Shown here in pieces: positions 1 to 9,772 of a DNA stretch of 64,000 nt. The stretch is from Pseudoips prasinana. Taxonomy: Eukaryota; Arthropoda; Insecta; Lepidoptera; Nolidae. Below the pieces are notes generated by a model, which was given only the letters and a program-made list of their open reading frames with translations, did no database searches and was not told where the DNA came from. Each line of letters opens with the position of its first letter. The first letter of the stretch is position 1. Both the position numbers and the translations under genes were made by a program. The stretch lies in NCBI GenBank assembly GCA_951640165.1, contig OX621237.1, forward strand, positions 14,632,001 through 14,696,000. The letters are read 5' to 3'.

Positions 1-814
1 AATATGCTCCGTGCTCGTCACGGTCACCAAGAATACTCATAGATATCTAAAGACAAAACTCAGATAGGATCTCTGCTTCTGAATGCTTAATTCAGACTAG
101 AGGTGCTCATTAAACTGACATTTCAGGCAGAATTAAAGAAGAAACGCAGCCGTACTTAACTTCACAATTAAAAGTTTTCATCAGCCAAATTAATTTAATG
201 TTTTCTTATTAAAATATTTACGAATCAGAACTATCTATACCGAACCTGTATATAGCTCTACATATAAATGTACAGAGTTTAGGCAATTGTATGTGTGCGA
301 TTTGATATGTAAATACAAATCTAATAATTGTTTTATCGTCATTGAACTTGTGTGCACAACTGCGATAAGTTTCACCTTTAATACGAGTAACACTGTACGG
401 ATGGTCTTCAGGTAGCAATTGACTGCACGTGTGGCTCAGTTCATAAGTTAGGCGCCTCTCTATTAAAGAAGACTGTCGCGGGGCGAAATTATTTACATTT
501 CAAAAAACATAGCAAACTCAGGACCACTCTATGTGGAAATTTTTTTTCATTATTTCATAAATTAATGAACGATTGCAATATTAAACTAATTATGAACGAT
601 TCCAAAATTTAACTAATTAAGTATTACATTTGTTACACATAACTACAATCTGACTTACATGCTATTTATTTATTTAAACTGTATGTCATAAATAGTCATA
701 ATATCTCTAGTGATTTCAAATTAATTCATTATTACAGAAACAGAGTATAGACATTTTCTTGGAAAAAAAACCTTCCATCGTACTTTTAACAGGTTTAAAT
801 TGTATTAATATTCT
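1..814. other. AT-rich stretch, no gene seen
   Basis: Both strands carry only short open frames with many stops; I see no conserved protein signature, RNA gene or clear repeat boundary here. Confidence 0.5.
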
Positions 815-1020
815 TGAGTCTCGAACCAGCACCCTCTACCTCACCCTCACCTATCAGAGATAGACGCTCTGCATTAAGCTACGTAATATACACATTGGCA
901 TATCCAATTTAACTTTCACCGTTTTATATTTTTTTCTTTGTTATCCCTTTCAGAGGATCTATACGGGTCATACAAATAGTTGTCCAGTGCAGTAAAACTC
1001 GAAACACGAGGGCCTCGTAT
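815..1020 (-). repeat. tRNA-derived SINE remnants (minus strand)
   Basis: On the minus strand 815-890 reads like a tRNA-type pol III promoter: an A-box-like TAGCTTAATGCAGAG and a B box GGTTCGAGAC. A second piece at about 958-1020 shares the stretch CAAATAGTTGTCC with the fuller SINE copies at 33.6 and 50.9 kb. Probably two decayed SINE fragments rather than a working tRNA gene: no cloverleaf can be closed. Confidence 0.5.
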
Positions 1021-1484
1021 TAAAAATAATAGCAAAGCAGTGTAGCCCTGAGTAATAAAGTATTTTTTTTCTTTATTTTTTGTTTAAATCATAAATATAA
1101 GATTATTTTATTATATTTTATTAATATTACCTACCTAACAATATAATATATCGTTATGTCAAGCATTAGGACCTCCGATAATGTCTTGTCAACCTTGGTG
1201 TTAAATAAATATTGTACCTAAGTACTTACCTTACTTCTTGTATCGCACCGACCAATTATGGAAACTGAAGTACGTACATCTTTATTTAATTATTTGAATA
1301 TGGAGCCGCTCTTATATATTAATGATAAATAGAATATAGTTCTAAATTATCAACCTACATACATACTTGCCTATAGACACTTATCGCGATATTTATTATT
1401 GTTACTATCTAATAATTATCAAATATAATGTAGAAATCCACCATTTTTTACTTATTTATCAGATTTAATAGTATGTTGATCAAG

Positions 1485-1580
1485 TGTGAAATGAAGTATA
1501 ACTCTGAGATGATATTCATCTGTAAATGCATTAGTTGATCGAGTGTAAAATGAAGTTACAGCTCTGAAATGATTCAACTG
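1485..1580. repeat. imperfect tandem duplication
   Basis: A unit starting GTTGATCAAGTGTGAAATGA recurs about 60 bases later as GTTGATCGAGTGTAAAATGA, followed by similar CTCTGAGATGAT / CTCTGAAATGAT. It directly precedes the hairpins at 1581-1684. Confidence 0.5.
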
Positions 1581-1684
1581 AATGATGAAAAATTTAAGCG
1601 CGTATTAAGAGAACTCATCTCTTAATACGTGCTTAAATTTTTCATCATTACGCGTATTAAGAGATGAGTTCTCTTAATACGCGT
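1581..1684. repeat. two adjacent hairpins (foldback element)
   Basis: 1581-1649 is an inverted repeat with 32-base arms, one mismatch and a 5-base spacer. 1650-1684 is a second, perfect one with 15-base arms (ACGCGTATTAAGAGA). The inner part of the first hairpin (about 1598-1628) is also the exact reverse complement of the second, so alternative pairings exist. Likely a non-autonomous foldback element. Confidence 0.7.
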
Positions 1685-1706
1685 TAAAATTGTTGATTGT
1701 TGGAAT

Positions 1707-1824
1707 AGCTGGAATTGTCAAAATATACACCAACATTCCAGAAATGTGGTACTTTAAATTGTAAAACGTTATAGCTAGCTTTTTATAATTTCTGAAATGT
1801 TCGTGTATATTTTGGTCAATAGCT
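1707..1824. repeat. imperfect inverted repeat
   Basis: Arms at 1707-1745 and 1788-1824 are reverse complements with a few mismatches (shared core AAAATATACAC), around a 42-base spacer. Probably a short MITE. Confidence 0.55.
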
Positions 1825-1829
1825 AAGTA

Positions 1830-3220
1830 ATGCTGTGTTGCGTGGCAATGCTTAGCTGTTCCCCAATATCTGTTGGTAAGCTACAAGAAAATAAATTTGT
1901 AATTAAATTAAGAATAGAATGCTGTATGAGTCCAATCATCCTACTACCCAACTTGTATTGTGAAAGATTGGACACCTGTAAATTTTGACTCCTATTTATT
2001 TTTTTGTGTTTTTTGGGCTTCCCATTTGCCTTTTGTGGACAGTTACACATTGCCGTCCAGCGTTGCAATGCTTTGCTGCTGAAGAAATATATACCAGTAT
2101 CTGCTCGGCTGGTATAAACTACATTTTATAATGTAAAAAATAAGGAATGTATCTATCAGGTTAATACAGTTAGGATGATAGGATTTTCGTTATGCCTGGA
2201 TAACTTCCACCCGCACATGCACGTCCAGCGCCAAGAGCTTTTTATTATGTTCCGCCAGGAGTGTAAGATACGAAAAATAAAGCTTAGCTTTTCGCTTAAT
2301 CAAACGCCTAACTGGGGAGGTTACCCAGACCTGTAAAAGTTATGTAAGTCAAAGTCAAAAATTATTTATTCCGTAAAAATGATACATTGATGTGGAAACG
2401 TCATTTTTTTACCCTACCGTGCAGTGCATGCGTGGCAGCTACTGAGAAACTGCCAGAAAACTCAGTAGCTACTAGAATCATTTAAAAATACATGCAGTAA
2501 TAATAACTTATTGTTATGTTCCGTTATGTGAGTAAGATTGCTGGAACTCTCCAAACTGAATTAACATCGCAAGTATAATGATCCCGGTCTTGCAAGCGTC
2601 CATGTCATATGTTTCCTAAATTACCTACTGGAACGAAAAAACGGTGCTGTCTAGGGACCCCCACTGATACAAAGTTAATATATGTAAATAAAAAACATTC
2701 TAATCAATTAAGCCAGAAATAACACTCAATACTTTTAACATATTATACAATTTTATTAATTTACTTTGTTTAGTTTGTATTAAACATACTTGCTACAATT
2801 TCCATTATACGAATTTTCAATGCAAAATTACCATAATAAGACAATATCGATTACGCATGATTTAACACAAAAGGAAATAACAAAGAAGTTTTAATGAAAT
2901 TTCCACGTGGTTTGTATTGAGGTTATACAACCCGCCGCGCACTAAGCTTGCCTGCTTTAATATTTAATGTCGAGACTCACACTCGCACTAACCCACACAC
3001 TTACACTTATAATAGAAAAACAGAGAGAGATCAAGAAAATCAAAACATCGCATGAATTGGGCGTAATGCATCTTCCTAATAGACGATTCAACAAGTCAAC
3101 TTCTAGCGCACGCCTCGTTTAGAAACTTTTATCCAAAAGAAATAAATAGACGAATTTGAGGAAAGAGTGAAGTTTAAACATACAATAAGCGCAAATTCTT
3201 AATGTGCGTACATCTAATTA
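1830..3220. other. AT-rich stretch with a LINE 3' fragment, no gene
   Basis: No supported gene. About 2345-2475 holds a segment beginning GTCAAAGTCAAAAATTATTT with ATTTATTCCGTA, related to 62194-62260; together with the GAAACTGCCAGAAAACTCAG stretch it looks like the 3' end of a lepidopteran LINE in minus orientation. Confidence 0.45.
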
Positions 3221-3228
3221 TATATAAA

Positions 3229-3475
3229 CTAGCGGCCCGGTACGTGCTTCGCTACGATTTGAAGTATTAGTACAAATTGTTTGTGGGAGTATAGAAAGAT
3301 GTTGATTTTACACTTTTCAAGACTTTTTGTTTTTAATTTTCTCTACGTACAAACCTTCCCTGGACTTCCACGAATAATTCGAGACCAACATTAGCCAAAT
3401 CGGTAAAGGCTTTGTTGAGTTATAACATTACAACGAAAAGTGGCATTGATTTATATATATATAGATTTATTCAAT
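3229..3475. repeat. interspersed repeat beginning ACTAGCGGCCCGG
   Basis: It starts with the ACTAGC-GC-rich phrase seen again at 21.1, 21.4, 45.2 and 60.35 kb and in the minus sense at 51.49 kb, and ends in a TATATATATAGATT tail. The internal sequence differs from the 21 kb copies, so this is only loosely the same type. The element class is not known to me. Confidence 0.5.
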
Positions 3476-3547
3476 GAAATTAAATATATTTAATAAATAC
3501 CACTATTTATCTCTGGGCACTGTATAAAAATAGACGTTTACGCACCC

Positions 3548-3670
3548 AACCACACACACATACACACACTCACACACACACACACCCACACGCACACACA
3601 CACGCACACACACACGCACACACAAGCGCGCGCGCACGTACGCACGCATGCACACACATACACACGCACA
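3548..3670. repeat. CA/GT microsatellite
   Basis: Interrupted (CA)n tract with CG-containing variants. The long minus-strand open frame here, rich in Val and Cys, is only the repeat translated. Confidence 0.95.
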
Positions 3671-3878
3671 TAAAGACCCTCACGTTTCATTATAGATTCG
3701 TCATGTCTGTCTGTCCGTCCGTATGTCACAGCCACTTTTTTCCGAAACTTTAAGAGCTGTACTGTTGAAACTTGGTAAGTAGATGTATTCGGTGAACCTC
3801 ATAAAGATTTTTACACAAAAATTGAAAAAGAACAATATTTTTGGGGGGTCCCAAATTTTACCAATTTAATTGACTAAA

Positions 3879-5789
3879 ATGGAAAAGTTTCTGAGACCGG
3901 ATCGCTTTGATGGTGATTATTCATTAAGTTCCACGGGCCCCGAATGGGAACACTGGAAACGCACCTTCAACAATTTTCTGACGGCACAAGCCGCATCTGC
4001 GTCTCATGGAGCTGGTGCCGCTGCCGTTACTTCGGCGCTCTCAGACGACCTAAAACTCCAGTTGCTGATAAATTATGTATCGCCCCGCGTATACCAAACA
4101 ATCAGTGACTGTACCACATACAACGTGGCATTGGCTACACTAGATGCTTTATTCATCAAGCCCAAAAACATTATTACTGCTCGGCATCTTCTCGCTACTA
4201 GGCGCCAACATCCCGGTGAATCTATTGCTTTGTATCTACAAGCCCTCAAACTGTTAGCAAGAGAATGCGCTTTTGCCGCAGTGGACGCCGAAACAAATAA
4301 AAGCGAGAATATTAGAGGTGCTTTCATCGCTGGTCTAACATCACCTAAAATACGAGAACGTCTTCTTGAAAACCTTACACTTACTCTGGATGACGCCTAT
4401 AGTAAGGCAATATCGATGGAAATGGCGGAGAACAACTCGCAAAATTTTAACCTACCGACCGTCAATGCAATATCTGAAGGAAGGAGCATCGTTCAAGTCA
4501 ACAATGAGCAGTCTGCTAAGACAGATGAATCATCTCAAGTGGCTGCTATTACTGCGACGAAGGTAAAATCTCATTGGAAATGTTTCTTTTGTGGAGGAGA
4601 CCGCTTACACAGGCGTAAAAACTGCCCTGCCTCAGGTGTCACCTGTCAAATCTGTAGCAAGAAAGGTCATTACGCGTCTGTCTGCCGTAGCAAACCACAC
4701 AATGTGTCCAGTAGTCCTCCGGAGAAATGCGCACACTGCGCCGCAAGTATCATGGCCGCAGCGCCAGCATCTCTAAGAAAAGCTATGATCCCTGCCTTCA
4801 TTAAAGGTATCAGAGCGGAGGCGCTAATAGACACAGGCAGTAGTATTAGTTTCATTAATGAAAATTTTGCTAACCTAGCACATTTGAGGAAAACTCCCTG
4901 TCGTCAGATGATCTCCATGGCCTCCCTTACTCTAACGTCGCAAGTTACCGGAGCTACGGTCCAAAATATCAAATTAGGAGAAAACACATATGACAATGTT
5001 CAATTACTTATAGTCAAAGATTTGTGCGCTGATGTCATTATAGGTCACGATCTTCTCAGCCTACATTCTTCATTGGAGCTTGAATTTGGTGGACCGAAGG
5101 ACACTCTGAAGGTTTGTTCTGTCACCGAGGCATCAGTTCCTGCCGTATCGCTGTTCAACAACGTTACTTCTGATTGCAAACCGATTGCCGTACGATCCCG
5201 GAAGTACAGTTGTGAAGACCAGGAGTTTATTAGAGGTGAAATCAAGAAATTGCTGGAACAGCACATAATAGAGGAGAGTAAATCACCTTGGCGAGCACAA
5301 GTGCTGATAACCAAGACTGCCAGTCATAAAAAGCGAATGGTTATAGATTATTCATTGACAATCAACAAGTATACGCTCTTGGATGCCTATCCGTTACCAA
5401 ATATTGAAGAAATAGTCACGAGAGTTTCTAAATATAGTATCTTCAGTGCCATTGACTTACAGAGTGCGTATCATCAGATTCCAATTGTCACTGATGAACG
5501 TATATATACGGCTTTTGAAGCGGCTGGTAACCTGTATCAATTTTGTCGGATTCCTTTTGGAGTGACAAATGGTGTGTCTAGTTTCCAGAGAACTATCGAC
5601 TGGATCATCAGAAAGGAAGGCTTAATTGGGACCTTCGCGTATCTAGACGACATAACTATATGCGGAAATACTCAAGATGAGCATGATCAGAATCTAAGCC
5701 GTTTTCTGTTGGCAGCCGACAAGTACGGGTTGACGTTAAATAAAGAGAAAAGCAAATTTAATCAGAAATCACTCAAAATATTAGGGTAA
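3879..5789 (+). CDS. gypsy gag-pol, 5' part: gag, protease, most of reverse transcriptase
   Basis: The first ATG in frame is at 3879. Residues 1-180 are an alpha-helical gag. Two zinc knuckles follow: CFFCGGDRLHRRKNC, then CQICSKKGHYASVC (CX2CX4HX4C). The aspartic protease has the ALIDTGSS active site near residue 320. Reverse transcriptase starts near residue 430, with IDLQSAYHQIPI and the catalytic YLDD (in FAYLDDITI). The frame ends at a TAA (5787-5789) in place of a sense codon inside the RT thumb region; the next frame continues in the same register, so this is one nonsense change and not a frameshift or a usual gag/pol boundary. The element would be replicated by its own reverse transcriptase in cytoplasmic particles and inserted by integrase. 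Confidence 0.9.
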   Translation: MEKFLRPDRFDGDYSLSSTGPEWEHWKRTFNNFLTAQAASASHGAGAAAVTSALSDDLKLQLLINYVSPRVYQTISDCTTYNVALATLDALFIKPKNIITARHLLATRRQHPGESIALYLQALKLLARECAFAAVDAETNKSENIRGAFIAGLTSPKIRERLLENLTLTLDDAYSKAISMEMAENNSQNFNLPTVNAISEGRSIVQVNNEQSAKTDESSQVAAITATKVKSHWKCFFCGGDRLHRRKNCPASGVTCQICSKKGHYASVCRSKPHNVSSSPPEKCAHCAASIMAAAPASLRKAMIPAFIKGIRAEALIDTGSSISFINENFANLAHLRKTPCRQMISMASLTLTSQVTGATVQNIKLGENTYDNVQLLIVKDLCADVIIGHDLLSLHSSLELEFGGPKDTLKVCSVTEASVPAVSLFNNVTSDCKPIAVRSRKYSCEDQEFIRGEIKKLLEQHIIEESKSPWRAQVLITKTASHKKRMVIDYSLTINKYTLLDAYPLPNIEEIVTRVSKYSIFSAIDLQSAYHQIPIVTDERIYTAFEAAGNLYQFCRIPFGVTNGVSSFQRTIDWIIRKEGLIGTFAYLDDITICGNTQDEHDQNLSRFLLAADKYGLTLNKEKSKFNQKSLKILG

Positions 5790-7583
5790 TCGATTGAAAA
5801 TCACATTGTCAAACCTGACAGCGATCGTCTACAGCCATTACTTAACCTACCTCCTCCAGAAGATATGCCCGCGCTAAGAAGAGTACTAGGCATGTTTGCA
5901 CATTATTCTAAGTGGGTGCCAAACTTTTCCAAAAGAATACACTCCATTGCACATACGGTTTCGTTTCCATTGGGCATTGAAGCCATGAAATCTTTTGAAG
6001 ACTTGAAATCGATGATCGCAAAATCTTCTATACACGCAATCGACGATAAAATGCCATTCACAGTAGAAACTGACGCTTCGGAACATACAATTGCTGCATC
6101 ACTCTCACAGGATTCCAGGCCAGTAGCATTTTATTCTAGAACGCTAAATAAAAGCGAACAAAATCATTCCGCCGTCGAAAAGGAAGCCTATGCCATTGTT
6201 GAAGCACTCAAAAAGTGGCGCCATTTTTTGATAGGTAGACCATTCAAGTTGATCACTGACCAGAGATCGGTAGCATTCATGTTTAACGCAAAACACTCTA
6301 GTAAAATTAAAAACGAGAAAATACAGCGGTGGCGTCTAGAGCTGGCACCCTATAATTATGATATTATTTATAGACCAGGACGAGAAAACCACGTTGCTGA
6401 CACGTTATCCAGAGTGTGCGCCAGCATGGACAACTCATCACGACTCACGCGACTCTATAAATTACATGAAAACTTATGCCACCCAGGAGTCACAAGAATG
6501 CATCACTGGCTAAAAACAAAGAACTTGGCCTATTCTATTGAAGAAATTAGAACGATGACAAACAACTGTCGGATATGTGCAGAAATAAAACCAAGATTTT
6601 TCAAAAATGCCGACCCACTTCCAAAGCTTGTTAAAGCAATGGCGCCCTTCGAGCGTTTAAGTATTGACTTTAAAGGTCCTGTCCCAAGCAAAACTATGAA
6701 TCGGTATATACTCACCATTATAGACGAATATTCCAGATTCCCTTTTGCTTTTCCATGTTCAGATATGAGTGCAAAGACAGTTATAAAACATTTAAATAAT
6801 CTGTTTATGATGTTTGGTATGCCTGGCTATATACATTCAGACAGAGGGGCTGTCTTTTTATCTGATGAAGTAAAAGAATATCTGCACTCTCGTGGTATCG
6901 CCACGAGCAACACAACAGCATATAACCCGCAAGGAAACGGACAAGTTGAAAAACTTAACTCAACGCTGTGGAAAGCCATACAGTTGGGTTTACGTTCCCA
7001 CAATTTGCCCATAGAGAGTTGGGAGAAAGTTCTTGATAACGCTCTTCATTCTATACGATCACTGCTTTGTACTACCATAAACTGTTCACCGCATGAGAGG
7101 ATGTTTAAACACTCCCGGAAATCGCCAAACGGCACCTCCATTCCGACATGGCTTACAAGTGCCGGACGGGTCCTTGTCAAACGCTGCGCTCGACCCAACA
7201 AGTACATGCCCTTAGTGGAAGAGGCTGATCTAATTGAAGTTACCCCTGATTATTCAATTACTAGACTGAGGGACGGCCGAGTAACAGCGGTGTCAAATCG
7301 TCACCTAGCTCCAATTGGAGATGAAGGAGAGAGAATTCGAGAGCTTGCAACTGATGAGAGTTCACGTGGCTCTGATCAGGAGATTTTAATACCTCAAGAT
7401 GAGTCACCCGCAACAAGCATTAATCATGGCGAAACTTCATCACTCAATACTGCGCCTGTTGCTGAAGTCACTCTTTCACCTGGAGTTGTCTCACTACAAC
7501 CTGCGTTACAGCCAGAGGTTGTTATTAGAAGATCTGGGCGTATTAGAAGACCACCTGCTCATTTACAAGACTACAGTCTCTAA
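5790..7583 (+). CDS. gypsy pol, 3' part: RT end, RNase H, integrase (downstream of the stop)
   Basis: Same reading frame as the part before the stop (5865 minus 3870 is divisible by 3). RNase H: ETDASEHTIAASLS, later E in AVEKEAYAIVEAL and D in LITDQRSVAF. Integrase: zinc-binding H-H-C-C (HENLCHPGVTRMHHW ... CRICAE), catalytic D in LSIDFKGPV, D in YIHSDRGAVF and E in NPQGNGQVEKLN. A basic C-terminal tail follows and the frame closes with TAA at 7581-7583. All catalytic residues are present, so apart from the upstream stop the copy looks young. Confidence 0.88.
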   Translation, partial: SIENHIVKPDSDRLQPLLNLPPPEDMPALRRVLGMFAHYSKWVPNFSKRIHSIAHTVSFPLGIEAMKSFEDLKSMIAKSSIHAIDDKMPFTVETDASEHTIAASLSQDSRPVAFYSRTLNKSEQNHSAVEKEAYAIVEALKKWRHFLIGRPFKLITDQRSVAFMFNAKHSSKIKNEKIQRWRLELAPYNYDIIYRPGRENHVADTLSRVCASMDNSSRLTRLYKLHENLCHPGVTRMHHWLKTKNLAYSIEEIRTMTNNCRICAEIKPRFFKNADPLPKLVKAMAPFERLSIDFKGPVPSKTMNRYILTIIDEYSRFPFAFPCSDMSAKTVIKHLNNLFMMFGMPGYIHSDRGAVFLSDEVKEYLHSRGIATSNTTAYNPQGNGQVEKLNSTLWKAIQLGLRSHNLPIESWEKVLDNALHSIRSLLCTTINCSPHERMFKHSRKSPNGTSIPTWLTSAGRVLVKRCARPNKYMPLVEEADLIEVTPDYSITRLRDGRVTAVSNRHLAPIGDEGERIRELATDESSRGSDQEILIPQDESPATSINHGETSSLNTAPVAEVTLSPGVVSLQPALQPEVVIRRSGRIRRPPAHLQDYSL

Positions 7584-7597
7584 GCAAAGCGGTGGAG

Positions 7598-7921
7598 AAT
7601 GATATGAAACTCATTACCTAAATATTTAGATAATCCTCCTTTTATAGTCTTCTCTATGATGATGTTTGATAGATAAATATTCATGTCACAGTTGTCAACA
7701 ATTTTAGTCAATTAAAGCCTATAATAATGTTTTCAGGCAATTCATAGTTTTATTTCAATAATGATATGAAACTCATTACCTAAATATTTAGATAATCCTC
7801 CTTTTATAGTCTTCTCTATGATGATGTTTGATAGATAAATATTCATGTCACAGTTGTCAACAATTTTAGTCAATTAAAGCCTATAATAATGTTTTCAGGC
7901 AATTCATAGTTTTATTTCAAT
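7598..7921 (+). repeat. two tandem 162-base units (probable tandem LTRs)
   Basis: 7598-7759 and 7760-7921 appear identical by eye. The unit begins AATGATATGAAACTCATTAC and ends TTTTATTTCAAT. It follows the gypsy pol frame and a purine-rich tract, where a 3' LTR is expected, and each unit has an ATTAAA-type motif. No third copy exists upstream of gag. Confidence 0.85.
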
Positions 7922-7970
7922 TTATACATTGATCTGAAACTCAAAATATTTTTTGTTTCATCGTACCCAT

Positions 7971-8770
7971 CTTATTTTATCTTATCTTTGTTGGGGTGTA
8001 CTTGCGTACAGCACTTCTACCCTTCAGGATCTTTTGCACTATCCCCCACTAGTTTTTATTCTATCCCTAAAGCCCTGAATGAAGTCTGCTCATAATACAG
8101 TACGCTTCTTAGGGTTCTGGACATGCCAGCCCAAGGATGGCCATTCTGTGTCTTGCCAATGCATCGCATTTGCATATTATATGCAGCATTGTTACATTTT
8201 CCTCCCTACAGGTCCTGCAGATCGGGCTATTCGACAGGCCCAGTTTGTGTAGGTGATAGTTGGTGCCGTAGTGAATACTGCTACTATCAGTCGTAGCAGG
8301 TTACTGCTGTACTTCCAAAGTTTTGACAAGCTTTTGTCTACGCCCTTTATGAGTTGCTTTAAGTGTTTTAATTCCTTGATTTTGGTCCACATTTGATTGT
8401 GTTTAGCTGTGGATTAATTTTTAAGGATTGCTCCTATTACATTTGGAGGAATCCCTACGCACTGTTCTGGTCCACAGAACTGACTTTCAGAACTTTTCCT
8501 AGCCAGTGCATCTGCTTTTTGTTGCCTTCTATTCCTGTATGGCCTGGTACCTATACGAGTTTGACTTTGTTTTTAGTGTCAAGTTTGTTCAGAGCCGTGA
8601 TACAGTTCTGGATTCAATTTTGTGTGACATCAGGGCTTTTAATGTAGCCTGGCTGTCACTGAGTATGTAGATGGTCTGACCTGCGGTCTCCCTATCTATG
8701 ATCGTCTGGGCGCATGTTATTATGGCATATCTCTCTGCCTGAAACACTGTCGTGAAATACCCATCATCAT
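7971..8770 (-). mobile_element. 5'-truncated LINE with RNase H (minus strand)
   Basis: Flanked by 12-base direct repeats CATCGTACCCAT (7959-7970 and 8771-8782). On the minus strand the 5' end lies in the RNase H domain (QAERYAI, LSDSQATLKAL); then, after frame breaks, comes a C-terminal cysteine-histidine segment (LGLSNSPICRTC, later H and CKC) ending at a stop near 8120. The 3' end carries an AAGATAAGATAAAATAAG tail. About 800 bases remain of an I/R1/Ingi-type LINE; reverse transcriptase is missing. Confidence 0.85.
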
Positions 8771-9094
8771 CATCGTACCCATACATGTGGGGTGTCTATA
8801 GATAGGTGTTCAAAAATGATATTGAGGTTTCTAATATCATTTTTTTCTAAACTGAATAGTTTGCGCAAGAGACACTTCCAAATTGGTCTAAAGAGTCCCC
8901 CCCCCCCTGTAACTTCTAAAATAAGAGAATGATAAAACTAAAAAAATATATATGATGTACAATACCATGCAAACGAAAATTGGTTTGAACGAAACTTCTT
9001 GCTAGATGCAAGAAGTTTTTTTTAATACGTCATAAATCGTAAACCGAAATTTGCTTTCATTTAATCAACTGAAATACTTGGCCGGTTTTCTTTT

Positions 9095-9240
9095 GTAAAT
9101 CCATACATAGATAATTACACCACGACTCAGGACAAACACAAGTTCAAGCACACAAATATCTGTCCTGGTTTGCAATCGAACCCACGACCTGCGGCGTGAA
9201 AGGCAAGCATTTGCCAACCACTTCAACAGGCCCGTGGAAT
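9095..9240 (-). repeat. tRNA-derived SINE fragment (minus strand)
   Basis: The minus strand carries a B-box-like GGGTTCGATTGC and the phrase CAGGACAGATATTTGTGTGC seen in the head region of related SINEs. The rest of the element is not recognisable. Confidence 0.55.
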
Positions 9241-9413
9241 ATAATTTAATTGGCCTGTCGGAAATGGTGTGATAAATAACCTGTCATAATGTGTAAATTT
9301 AAGTTTGGTCGCATACCCGATCTAAAGTATGAAAACGACGAATTAACCACGTGAGGTGTCTTGGAGTATTCTGTAATTGCCTGTTTTATAAAACTGAATA
9401 TATATAATATACT

Positions 9414-9539
9414 TTAGAGCCGATTTCGCCATTAAAATTAAACGCGATCAATGGACGCTAAACTCAGTTCAGCGTAGGTACTGTAGCTGAGTTTAGCGTC
9501 CATTGATCGGGTTTATTTTAACGGTGAAATCGCCTCTAA
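9414..9539. repeat. 126-base foldback MITE
   Basis: Arms 9414-9467 and 9487-9539 are reverse complements with few mismatches, outer ends TTAGAGCCGATTTC / GAAATCGCCTCTAA, loop 19 bases. The whole sequence is one hairpin. No coding capacity. Confidence 0.8.
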
Positions 9540-9772
9540 GAGTGTAAATAAAATATATTGATTTGACAGATGTCAGGAACGCATTTTGCGCGGCGGACAT
9601 AATTATTATCATTTATAATAATTCCATTGCCTATATCATTATGCTAACCCCAGATATGCCTATATAGTATACTTATCACAATAAACGGTCACACCCTAAA
9701 ATTCATAATTATATAACATCAAAAAGAGTATTATTCTTATCGTATTGGTCCAATTTACGCCAACTTTCGGCT

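Larger units (their letters stand above)
3853..7921 (+). mobile_element. gypsy/Ty3-type LTR retrotransposon, 5' LTR missing
   Basis: One gag-pol frame (3879-7583) with gag zinc knuckles, protease, reverse transcriptase, RNase H and DDE integrase in Ty3/gypsy order, broken by one in-frame stop. No LTR lies before gag: the host repeat joins the element only about 26 bases upstream of the ATG. After pol and a purine-rich tract (GGTGGAGAATG) two identical 162-base units stand in tandem. No envelope frame follows. The fused gag-pol suggests the Mag/SURL side of gypsy elements; that placement is inference. Confidence 0.9.
3680..9092. repeat. interspersed repeat A, copy 1, split by two insertions
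   Basis: Segments 3680-3852, 7924-7970 and 8783-9092 line up in order with one uninterrupted copy at 16680-17155. Shared landmarks: GTATGTCACAGCCAC, CTGTACTGTTGAAACTTGG, TTTGCGC..GAGACACTTCC and the end ACTTGGCCGGTTTT. The first gap holds the gypsy element, the second the LINE. The repeat itself encodes nothing visible and is probably a non-autonomous element common in Lepidoptera; its class is uncertain. Confidence 0.85.

Noticed and set aside
1823..2068. 81-codon minus-strand frame
   Set aside because: Low-complexity Lys/Asn content from AT-rich DNA; no motif.
3538..3735. Minus-strand Cys/Val-rich open frame
   Set aside because: It is the CA/GT microsatellite translated; no protein.
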